From: UBA10677 sp045654245
GTDB taxonomy: Bacteria; Bacillota; Clostridia; Christensenellales; Pumilibacteraceae
Length of the DNA stretch: 12,930 nucleotides
NCBI GenBank assembly: GCA_045654245.1
Contig: JAZOMX010000028.1
Span: forward strand, 1-12,930
Direction: 5' to 3'
The notes under the pieces are model-generated. The model was given only the letters and a program-made list of their open reading frames with translations. It searched no databases and was not told the DNA's origin. Shown here piece by piece: positions 6,858 to 12,930 of this stretch; position 1 is the first letter of the stretch, and each line of letters begins with the position of its first letter. The position numbers and the translations under genes are program-made.

Positions 6858-6878
6858 TTTTATCAAATTTTGACAAAA
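6858..6878. promoter_or_regulatory. Candidate operator O1 (21-bp imperfect palindrome)
   Basis: TTTTATCAA (6858-6866), ATT, TTGACAAAA (6870-6878): 8 of 9 positions are symmetric. It lies between the -35 boxes of the two divergent promoters, 2 bp from one and 3 bp from the other, so a dimer bound here would touch both. Size, symmetry and location suit a winged-helix ROK dimer. Identity of the binding protein is inferred from the neighbouring gene. Confidence 0.65.
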
Positions 6879-6881
6879 CTA

Positions 6882-6910
6882 TTGACACGGCAAAAGAAAG
6901 GGTGTATAAT
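6882..6910 (+). promoter_or_regulatory. Perfect consensus promoter of the isomerase-kinase-GH2 operon
   Basis: TTGACA (6882-6887), 17 bp, TATAAT (6905-6910). Both hexamers and the spacing are the exact sigma-A consensus, so the promoter should be strong unless repressed, which fits operators on both sides. The start is expected at about 6917, giving an 84-nt leader. Confidence 0.9.
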
Positions 6911-6916
6911 TTTAGT

Positions 6917-6935
6917 TGCCCGAAAGAAACGGGCA
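6917..6935 (+). other. 5'-terminal mRNA stem-loop
   Basis: TGCCCG (6917-6922), a 7-nt A-rich loop and CGGGCA (6930-6935) give a 6-bp GC-rich hairpin. It begins almost exactly at the expected transcript start and has no T tail, so it is unlikely to be a terminator. A hairpin at the extreme 5' end could protect the transcript from decay; that role is inferred. Confidence 0.5.
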
Positions 6936-6950
6936 GTTATTTATAGGCAC

Positions 6951-6971
6951 TTATATCAAACATTGATAAAA
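6951..6971. promoter_or_regulatory. Candidate operator O2 (21-bp imperfect palindrome)
   Basis: TTATATCAA (6951-6959), ACA, TTGATAAAA (6963-6971): 8 of 9 positions are symmetric, and the layout matches O1 (same half-site, same 3-nt spacer). It lies about 35-55 bases downstream of the predicted transcription start, where bound repressor would block elongation. Its centre is 93 bp from that of O1, close to nine helical turns, so both could face the same side of the DNA and support looping. Confidence 0.65.
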
Positions 6972-7000
6972 GTTAATAAATTCGTTTTTGGAGGATAAAA

Positions 7001-8485
7001 ATGAAAATTAAAGTGGGATTAGTGGGAACTTCGCAATTGAGTTTCCCTGGACCGAAAGAGAAGGCGTATGCGCTCGCCGTAGAACAAATGAAAGAAAACG
7101 CTACTCAAATGCAGTTTGACCTCGTTGCTTGGGAAAAGCAAGTGATTACCGAGGCTAATGCGCGTGAGGCGGTTGCGTTTATGGAAAATGAAAAGGTTGA
7201 CCTTTTACTAGTTCTAAACGTTTCCTATTCGGCAGGCTTTTTAGTGCCGATATTTTATCGCATAAAAGGTGCGGTAGTGGGAATATGGTCTATTCCCGAG
7301 ACGACCAAAGGTCCGGTAATGTTCAACTCGTTCTGCTCGAATAATATGTATCAAGGCATTAACGATAAGTACCTAAAAGATTATAAGATTAAAGCGAAGT
7401 GGTTTTACGGTTTTGCTGATGACGAGAGATTTAAAAAGCGTTTGTCGGTAACGGTAAAGGCGCTCCAAGCGATTAAAAAACTAAAGAGTTCCAAAGTTGC
7501 TCTAGTCGGTGGATTCGCACCCGGATTTTACGACCTTTACTTTGACGAGCGTAGCGTATTTTCCAAACTCGACGGCATATATATTAACCGTTTGCACGAG
7601 TACGACGAAGTGATTAAACTTGCTGAAAAAGTTACGGACAACGATATGAAAGAATATCTTGACCAACTTGACAAGGTTAAAAACGCAGATATGAGCGTTT
7701 ATAACGAGCACCTCAAAAAGTCGGGACTAAAGATGGCGGACAATAGTTTTGCGCTTCGTCCGTTCTCCGTTAAAATGTATCTAGCATATCGTAGATTAGT
7801 GGAGGAAAACGGCTACGACGCTCTTGCGATTTCGTGCTGGCCCAAGTTCCAAGACGACTTTAAATATTCGGTATGCTCGACGATAGGTATGCTTAACGAC
7901 GATAAAATCGTCGCTGCTTGCGAGGGCGACCTTATGAGCGCAATCAGTATGATAGCATTACAAGAGATGAGCGGAGACTCGACTACGCTTATGGATTTCT
8001 CGGCGTTTGACGAGAGCGACGATTCGATTATGCTTTGGCATTGTGGACCTGCAAGCAAGAGGTTCTGTCAAAAGAACGGATATAAAATCAGCCACAACTT
8101 CAGCGGTATGGCGCACGGCGACGGGCTAGTTTGCGGAACGGGTATCGTTCGTGATATGGAGTTCGACGCAGGAAAAGCGAGCGTATTCCGTTTCAGCGGA
8201 GATATGGAGAGTTATATTAACCTTACGGGTGATTTTGTCGGCGCAACGAAAGAGAGTAACTGTGGAAGTAGAGGTTGGTTTAAGAACCTAAAACTTAACG
8301 GAAAGAGCATAGGCGCGCTTGACTTTACGAACACGATACTATCGGGTGGCTTTGAACACCATTATCCGATAGCGTGGGGCGACCTTTCGGACGAAATTGC
8401 CGAAATGAACAAGTGGCTAGGCATTAAACCGATTAAGAAAATCGCGTATGAAAACTACTTGCAAGACCGTGATGACGAAGAATAA
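7001..8485 (+). CDS. L-fucose isomerase-like sugar isomerase
   Basis: This 494-residue protein is related to the L-fucose/L-arabinose isomerase fold (the FucI-related group), metal-dependent enzymes that interconvert aldoses and ketoses. The N-terminal region (1-170) has alternating strands and helices of Rossmann type. The C-terminal half carries the catalytic elements: ACEGD (E308), LMDFSAFD (D332), LWHCGPA (H347) and GGFEHHYPIAWGD (H453/H454). By analogy with FucI, one Glu, one Asp and one His bind the divalent metal, and E308, D332 and H453 or H454 are the candidates. GGAGG (6990-6994) lies 6 nt before the ATG. It is first in a four-gene operon, and the next start is 11 bases after its stop. 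Substrate is unknown: FucI relatives act on fucose, arabinose, galactose and, in some Firmicutes, sulfoquinovose. Confidence 0.85.
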   Translation: MKIKVGLVGTSQLSFPGPKEKAYALAVEQMKENATQMQFDLVAWEKQVITEANAREAVAFMENEKVDLLLVLNVSYSAGFLVPIFYRIKGAVVGIWSIPETTKGPVMFNSFCSNNMYQGINDKYLKDYKIKAKWFYGFADDERFKKRLSVTVKALQAIKKLKSSKVALVGGFAPGFYDLYFDERSVFSKLDGIYINRLHEYDEVIKLAEKVTDNDMKEYLDQLDKVKNADMSVYNEHLKKSGLKMADNSFALRPFSVKMYLAYRRLVEENGYDALAISCWPKFQDDFKYSVCSTIGMLNDDKIVAACEGDLMSAISMIALQEMSGDSTTLMDFSAFDESDDSIMLWHCGPASKRFCQKNGYKISHNFSGMAHGDGLVCGTGIVRDMEFDAGKASVFRFSGDMESYINLTGDFVGATKESNCGSRGWFKNLKLNGKSIGALDFTNTILSGGFEHHYPIAWGDLSDEIAEMNKWLGIKPIKKIAYENYLQDRDDEE

Positions 8486-8496
8486 GGAGAAGAAAA

Positions 8497-9759
8497 ATGA
8501 ACAATAAAATTACAATGACGCAAATGATGCAAGCAAGCAAAGAACTAATAAAGCAGGGCAAACGCTTTACCCATATCGGAGTAGGTCCTATGTCGTATAA
8601 CCTATTGCGCTCTGCGCTCGAACTGGCAAAAGAGAAGGATTTCCCGCTAATTTTGATTGCTAGTCGTAACCAAGTCGATAGCGACTCTTTAGGTGGTGGT
8701 TACGTATGCTCGTTCGACCAAAAGCGTTTCGTTCAAACTACTTCTAAAATAGCGGACGAGGTTGGTTTTGATGGACTTTGCTATTTCTGTCGTGACCACG
8801 GCGGACCTTGGCAACGCGACAAAGAGCGTAGCGACGCGCTAGAAACCGATAAGGCTATGGAGATTGCTTTACAGTCCTACTTCGACGATGCCGAGGCAGG
8901 GTTCGACCTACTTCATATAGACCCGACCAAGGACCCGCATTGTAAGGGCGTAGTACCTCTTTCGGTAGTTTTAGAGCGTACCGTTTATCTTATTGAAAAA
9001 ATTGAGGCGGAGAGAAAGAAAAGAGGTTGGAAAGAACTTGCTTACGAGGTGGGAACGGAAGAGACTATGGGCGGTCTGATTTCGCCTGAGGCGTTCGAGG
9101 GATTTATTAAGGAACTCAAGTCGATTTTAGATGAAAAAGGTTTGCCAATGCCTCTATTCGTCGTAGGACAAACGGGAACGCTTACTCGCCTTACGACTAA
9201 CGTTGGCTGTTACGATACGCCGACGGCAACTAAACTATCGGATATTACGCATAAGTACGGCACGGGCTTAAAGGAGCATAACGGTGATTACTTGAGTAAT
9301 ACGATTTTGCTCGAGCATCCCGTAATAGGTCTTGACGCTATGAACGTAGCGCCAGAGTTCGGTTTGGTTGAAACTGAGGCTTTACTTGAACTTGCTACTA
9401 CCGAAGAAAAGTTTATTGCAAAGGAAAATCAAAGCAATATTAGAGCGGTTTTGTCTAAGCACGCAGTAGAAGGTCAGCGTTGGCGCAAATGGATGGTAGG
9501 CGGAAAGGGAAAAGCGACGATTTGCGAGATTATGGAAAACGAAGAGGACGTAAAACTCATAACCTCTATGTGTGGTCACTACACGCTAGAAGATGAGGAG
9601 GTAAAGAGCGCGATTAACAAACTTAACGCAAATATCGAGAGCCTCGGACTTGAACCGACTAAATATGTAATCAAGAAGATTAAGGATTCGATTGATAGAT
9701 ATATTTATTGTTTTGGTCTTTACGGCACGACGAGAGAACTAATTAAAAATGCAAAGTAA
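8497..9759 (+). CDS. GatZ/KbaZ-family protein (probable sugar or sugar-phosphate epimerase)
   Basis: This 420-residue protein matches the family named after the tagatose-bisphosphate aldolase subunits GatZ/KbaZ. Visible family features: NQV (58-60), a glycine cluster at 66-68, DEVGFD (87-92), DHGGP (100-104; GGDHLGP in E. coli GatZ), IDPTKDP (141-147), YEVGTEE (183-189), then EHNGDY and a C-terminal NQSNIRAV region resembling ENRSGCLAV. GatZ was described as a non-catalytic partner of the class II aldolase GatY, but no aldolase is present here. Some stand-alone homologues have been reported as tagatose/fructose-6-phosphate 4-epimerases, the role I favour. AAGGAG (8484-8489) overlaps the preceding stop and sits 7 nt before the ATG. 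The last 11 bases overlap the ROK kinase gene. Confidence 0.85.
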   Translation: MNNKITMTQMMQASKELIKQGKRFTHIGVGPMSYNLLRSALELAKEKDFPLILIASRNQVDSDSLGGGYVCSFDQKRFVQTTSKIADEVGFDGLCYFCRDHGGPWQRDKERSDALETDKAMEIALQSYFDDAEAGFDLLHIDPTKDPHCKGVVPLSVVLERTVYLIEKIEAERKKRGWKELAYEVGTEETMGGLISPEAFEGFIKELKSILDEKGLPMPLFVVGQTGTLTRLTTNVGCYDTPTATKLSDITHKYGTGLKEHNGDYLSNTILLEHPVIGLDAMNVAPEFGLVETEALLELATTEEKFIAKENQSNIRAVLSKHAVEGQRWRKWMVGGKGKATICEIMENEEDVKLITSMCGHYTLEDEEVKSAINKLNANIESLGLEPTKYVIKKIKDSIDRYIYCFGLYGTTRELIKNAK

Positions 9760-10615
9760 GAATATTTTTTGCGTCGATATCGGTGGAACGAAGACGGCGT
9801 TTGGCGTTTACGACGAAAACGGAAAAGAAATTTTCTACCATCTTTTTCCCACGAATCCGAGTGAGGGTGCGCAAAACTTAATAGATAGAATTTACGCTAT
9901 TTCAAGAGAATGGCTAAATTCCGTTTCTTTAGGCGTAATCGCCTCGCCCGGACCACTTGAAGTTGCTAGCGGAAAGATAAAGTACATAGCGACTATGGGG
10001 TGGAGAGAAGTCCCTATCGTAGCCCTTTTCGAGCAAAAGTTAGGCTTTAAGTTTTTGCTCTTAAACGACTGTGACGCAGGCGCGCTAGGAGTATGGAAAT
10101 TTTTTGGGTTTGAGCAGAGCAAAACGCTTTGTTACGCTAGTATAAGCACGGGCATAGGCGGAGGAACGGTGATAGACGGGAAACTGTTTACGGGAAGCGG
10201 AAACGCCTCTAATTTTGGACATATCCCAACGCCTGATAAGGGGCTTAAATGTCCTTGCTCGCAAACTGATTGCGTAGAACTTTACGCGTCGGGTTCGGGG
10301 ATTGAGAATAGATATTACGCGCTAACGGGCGAAAAGAAAGAGTGCAAAGAGATTTATGACGAGGCAAAGCGTGGAAATGCGTTCGCAATTTCCGTATTTG
10401 ATGATGCCGGCAAAAAGTTGGCGCAAGCGCTCTCTTGTGTTTATCAAGTGCTTTCTCCCGAGGTAATCGTGCTTGGCGGAAGCGTTTGTAACGCAAGTGA
10501 ACTGTTTTTGCCTACGGTTAAGGATACGCTAAAGGGAACTAAAATCGAAGTAGTGTTGTCTGGTAAACAAGTTATTTTAGGAGCGTTAGCATTTGGCTTG
10601 CAAAATCTTGATTAA
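9749..10615 (+). CDS. ROK-family sugar kinase
   Basis: This 288-residue kinase should phosphorylate a hexose or ketohexose with ATP. It has no DNA-binding domain. Motifs: VDIGGTKTAFG (phosphate 1, D10-T14), IASPGPL (65-70), NDCDAG (N106, catalytic base D107), STGIGGGTVIDG (phosphate 2, 133-144) and the zinc-site cysteines C168, C170 and C175 in KCPCSQTDCVE. The sugar-binding ExGH motif is altered to NFGH (N155, H158): the glutamate that normally contacts the sugar is asparagine, hinting at a non-glucose substrate. Its ATG lies inside the end of the GatZ-like gene (11-base overlap), with only a weak GAGAG upstream, so translation is probably coupled. Its stop directly abuts the in-frame extension of the next gene. 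Confidence 0.9.
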   Translation: MQSKNIFCVDIGGTKTAFGVYDENGKEIFYHLFPTNPSEGAQNLIDRIYAISREWLNSVSLGVIASPGPLEVASGKIKYIATMGWREVPIVALFEQKLGFKFLLLNDCDAGALGVWKFFGFEQSKTLCYASISTGIGGGTVIDGKLFTGSGNASNFGHIPTPDKGLKCPCSQTDCVELYASGSGIENRYYALTGEKKECKEIYDEAKRGNAFAISVFDDAGKKLAQALSCVYQVLSPEVIVLGGSVCNASELFLPTVKDTLKGTKIEVVLSGKQVILGALAFGLQNLD

Positions 10616-10626
10616 ATGAGTATAAT
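10598..10626 (+). promoter_or_regulatory. Possible internal promoter for the second GH2 gene
   Basis: TTGCAA (10598-10603), 17 bp, perfect TATAAT (10621-10626). The predicted start (about 10633) would coincide with the GAGGAG ribosome binding site, leaving a leader of about 13 nt. The -10 is ideal but the -35 matches only 4 of 6 positions, and half the element lies in the kinase coding region, so chance is possible. Confidence 0.3.
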
Positions 10627-10645
10627 GCTAGCGAGGAGAACTATT

Positions 10646-12781
10646 ATGAACAAGCAAACCTTAAACGGCGAGTGGTCGTATAGAATAGGCGACTGCGAGT
10701 GGGGGAAAATTATCGTTCCCTTTTCTTCTAAGCCTGTTGGTAAATCAGAGTGCAGGCGTAAATTTTCGATTGATAAAAAAGGTGAGAGATATTTCCTTTT
10801 CTTTGAGGGAATAACTTATTCTGCCGTCGTTACGCTTAACGGACAGGTTCTTGGAAAAATGCAACCGTATTGCGAATACCGTTATGAAATAACCGCTCTT
10901 ATAAAGGACGAGGATAACGAACTTAAGGTTGAACTTGAGGATATATCACCCGAGTTCGGTCCGTCTGCCGGTTGGTCAAACTGGGGCGGAATAATACGGA
11001 GCGTATGGTTAGAAACGAGCGGTAAATCGAGAATAGCGGACGCCTTTTTTCATAGCGAATTAATAAACGATTACCGTGATGCGCGCTATACCGTAGAGGT
11101 CGAGACGGAGGGTTCGAGCGAGGTTGAAGTATCGCTTTTTAACGGCAAAAACGAGGTGGATAGATATTCGTTTTCTACCAAAAGCGATTCGCCTTGGCGA
11201 GAAATAAAAGGAGTTTCGCTTTGGTCACCCGACGAGCCTAATCTATACACTATCGTAGTCCGTCAAAAAGAGGGCGACCAAGTAGTGGACGAATATTCTA
11301 CTAAAGTAGGTTTTAGAGAGTTCGTCGTAAGCGGACGAAGATTTGCGCTAAACGGTAAGGAAATTTTCTTGCAAGGCGTTTGCCGTCACGAAGTAACGAT
11401 AGATTATGGTCATACTTTACCCGAAGAGATAGTTCGAGAAGAACTATTAGCGATTAAGAAAACGGGCTGTAATTTTACTCGTTTCGTACATTATCCGCAC
11501 GATAAAAGAGCGGTACAACTTGCCGACGAAATCGGAATTATGATATCCGAAGAACCAGGGCTATGGTGGTCGGACACCTCTAATAAGGAAATCAGCGAAG
11601 GAAGTTTGGAGGTTTTGCGACGCACCGTTTTACGAGACCGAAACAGCCCTAGTATCGTGTTTTGGCTATGCTTTAACGAGTGCTATTTCACCGAACAATT
11701 TTTAATAGATTCGGCAAGGGTGTGTCGAGAGTGCGACCCAACGAGACTAGTGTCGGGCGCAAACTGTATGAACGACGACGATACATTAAAGTATTACGCT
11801 CTTTGCGGATTTGATTTTTATACGCAACACCCCTATTCGCCCACCGTTGAAAAGGCGGTTGAAAGCGCGAGAAAACTATGCGACAAACCGCTAATGTTTA
11901 CCGAGTGGGGAGGCTTTGACGTATATGATAATCCTGGACTTTTGAGTAAATTTATTCATACTTTTTACAACCTTTATTTGAAAAATTCGGGTGATGAAGC
12001 GTTAGCCGGCGCAAGTTTTTGGTACTGGAAAGAGGGGTATGATTATAACCGTGGCGAGCCTGCTTGCGTTGACGGCGTACTTAAAGAGGCGCTAATCGGA
12101 GCGGACGGAAAGCCTACGCTAATCTACGACGCTTTTTGCAAGACTTGGAAAGAGGTTAAAACACCTATTTTAGAAGAGGCTAAGTACGAATATATTCCGT
12201 TTGATACGCTTGAAGGCAAGAAATCGGCAAGGTGCACTAGTGCGCCCGATAAAGAAACGCTAATAAGACTATCCGAGGCTAAAATGAAAGCGGGCGTTGA
12301 GTATTTACGGTTTAGAAAAATTGCGGTAGGCCCCGTTTTGCAAAAAGAAGAAGTAAAGGGAATTAGTCTAGTCCCGTATATCGTAACGAAAGAGGGCTTA
12401 ACCTTTCAGGTCAACGACGAAAGCGATTGCTTAACGCTGTTAGGCGCAACGAGTTTAAGGAGTGGATATCCTATTAAGGGTGAACTTGGCGAGGTTGCGG
12501 GTAAAATCATAATCGAGTTTGAGAGCGGAGAAAAACAAGAAACGACGCTACGAAACGGAATTCATTTCACGACTGCGTTTACCACGCTAGCCTCGTCGGA
12601 AATCAATCCGATTGCAAGTAAGGCAAGTAGGTTTGCGCTAGTTTCTTACGAGAAAAATTTTGAAAAATTCGTGATTAATCGCCTAGATATTTCGCTTGAC
12701 GGAAAGAAAAAAGTTAAGTCCGTTACGATACTAGCGAGCAACGAAAACTACGACTTGCTATTCTACGGACTATGGTCGTAA
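10646..12781 (+). CDS. Glycoside hydrolase family 2 (711 aa, extra C-terminal region)
   Basis: This is a retaining family 2 glycosidase of the beta-galactosidase/beta-glucuronidase type. Domains: jelly-roll sugar-binding domain (about 5-125, with GWSNWGGIIRSVWLE), Ig-like sandwich (about 130-225), TIM barrel (about 230-520) and a roughly 190-residue C-terminal extension, apparently beta-rich (about 520-711). The acid/base is E345 in CFNECY and the nucleophile E420 in FTEWGG. The signature NGKEIFLQGVCRHE (236-249) has Cys where beta-galactosidases usually have Asn (GVNRHE). No signal peptide is visible. ATG 10646 is chosen for GAGGAG (10633-10638) 7 nt upstream; the frame extends to an ATG at 10616 with no binding site of its own. 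Its place as last gene of the isomerase/kinase operon suggests it releases the sugar the other three enzymes process. Confidence 0.9.
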   Translation: MNKQTLNGEWSYRIGDCEWGKIIVPFSSKPVGKSECRRKFSIDKKGERYFLFFEGITYSAVVTLNGQVLGKMQPYCEYRYEITALIKDEDNELKVELEDISPEFGPSAGWSNWGGIIRSVWLETSGKSRIADAFFHSELINDYRDARYTVEVETEGSSEVEVSLFNGKNEVDRYSFSTKSDSPWREIKGVSLWSPDEPNLYTIVVRQKEGDQVVDEYSTKVGFREFVVSGRRFALNGKEIFLQGVCRHEVTIDYGHTLPEEIVREELLAIKKTGCNFTRFVHYPHDKRAVQLADEIGIMISEEPGLWWSDTSNKEISEGSLEVLRRTVLRDRNSPSIVFWLCFNECYFTEQFLIDSARVCRECDPTRLVSGANCMNDDDTLKYYALCGFDFYTQHPYSPTVEKAVESARKLCDKPLMFTEWGGFDVYDNPGLLSKFIHTFYNLYLKNSGDEALAGASFWYWKEGYDYNRGEPACVDGVLKEALIGADGKPTLIYDAFCKTWKEVKTPILEEAKYEYIPFDTLEGKKSARCTSAPDKETLIRLSEAKMKAGVEYLRFRKIAVGPVLQKEEVKGISLVPYIVTKEGLTFQVNDESDCLTLLGATSLRSGYPIKGELGEVAGKIIIEFESGEKQETTLRNGIHFTTAFTTLASSEINPIASKASRFALVSYEKNFEKFVINRLDISLDGKKKVKSVTILASNENYDLLFYGLWS

Positions 12782-12809
12782 AAAACGAAAGACGGGTTAG
12801 TAAAGGCGT

Positions 12810-12828
12810 TCCCTATAAGGGATTTTTT
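12810..12828 (+). terminator. Short hairpin with T tract after the GH2 gene
   Basis: TCCCT (12810-12814), ATA, AGGGA (12818-12822), then six Ts (12823-12828). The stem is only 5 bp, but it lies 28 bases past the stop and has a proper U tail. It is likely the first of two tandem terminators. Confidence 0.5.
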
Positions 12829-12869
12829 GAAACATTAAAAATTTATAGGAAATTGCACTTTTAAGCGGT

Positions 12870-12918
12870 CAAAAGAAAATTAGAACTTGGATATTTCTTC
12901 CGAGTTCTTTTTCTTTTG
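12870..12918 (+). terminator. Long hairpin terminator at the operon end
   Basis: AGAACTTGG (12882-12890) pairs with CCGAGTTCT (12900-12908) with one G-U, around a 9-nt loop. The stem continues through CAAAAGAAAA (12870-12879) with TTTTCTTTTG (12909-12918) after a 2-nt bulge (12880-12881). The right arm is T-rich and a further T run closes the window. The A/T symmetry would also serve a converging gene beyond the right edge. Confidence 0.75.
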
Positions 12919-12930
12919 TAAAAATTTTTT

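Noticed and set aside
6870..6875. Second TTGACA upstream of the operon promoter
   Set aside because: No -10 hexamer at 16-18 bp spacing; it is the right half of operator O1.
6546..6998. 150-codon plus-strand frame antisense to the ROK repressor N-terminus and crossing the control region
   Set aside because: It runs through two strong promoters and both operators and has no family resemblance; it is a shadow frame.
10616..10645. ATG directly after the ROK kinase stop as start of the second GH2 gene
   Set aside because: No binding site; GAGGAG lies inside this stretch and points to ATG 10646.
1..12930. CRISPR arrays, tRNA/rRNA genes, insertion sequences, integrase attachment sites
   Set aside because: No regularly spaced repeats, tRNA-like cloverleaf or rRNA segments, transposase or integrase frames, or terminal inverted repeats were seen on either strand.

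Overview
The window reads as a chromosomal carbohydrate-utilisation region from a low-GC Gram-positive bacterium, probably an anaerobic gut or environmental member of the Clostridia. The evidence is A+T-rich intergenic DNA, near-consensus sigma-A promoters (TTGACA-17-TATAAT type), strong GGAGG-type ribosome binding sites, short leaders, U-tailed hairpins, cytoplasmic family 2 glycosidases and ROK-family proteins. Stops TAA, TGA and TAG are all used normally, so the standard bacterial code applies. Species assignment is inference only.

Left part (1-5163, + strand). The tail of an unrelated gene enters from the left edge and ends at 253, followed by a strong hairpin terminator (307-354). A good promoter (413-441) then drives a 598-residue family 2 glycoside hydrolase (516-2312). 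After a 280-base gap holding only a doubtful small ORF comes a calcineurin-like metallophosphoesterase (2595-3458). A second promoter (3478-3505, extended -10) drives a xylose-isomerase-like TIM-barrel protein (3528-4367) and an SGNH/GDSL esterase (4397-5053). These end at a symmetric hairpin (5133-5163) that also serves the converging minus-strand operon.

Right part (5166-12918). A ROK-type repressor and a GmhB-like HAD phosphatase form a minus-strand operon with a 4-base ATGA overlap. Divergent from it, a perfect TTGACA-17-TATAAT promoter drives four tightly packed genes: an L-fucose-isomerase-like enzyme, a GatZ/KbaZ-family protein, a ROK sugar kinase and a second family 2 glycoside hydrolase (711 aa). 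The shared regulatory region carries two matching 21-bp imperfect palindromes (6858-6878 and 6951-6971), most simply read as operators for the divergent ROK repressor. A weaker match (401-421) overlaps the -35 box of the first glycosidase promoter, suggesting one regulon.

Working model (inference). Glycosidases without signal peptides cut an imported glycoside in the cytoplasm, with the SGNH esterase perhaps removing acyl groups. The released aldose is isomerised to a ketose, epimerised by the GatZ-like protein and phosphorylated by the ROK kinase to a glycolytic hexose phosphate. No transporter, aldolase or PfkB-type kinase lies in the window, so this would be a compact isomerase/epimerase/kinase route whose substrate is unknown. 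That operon is the most interesting system seen here.
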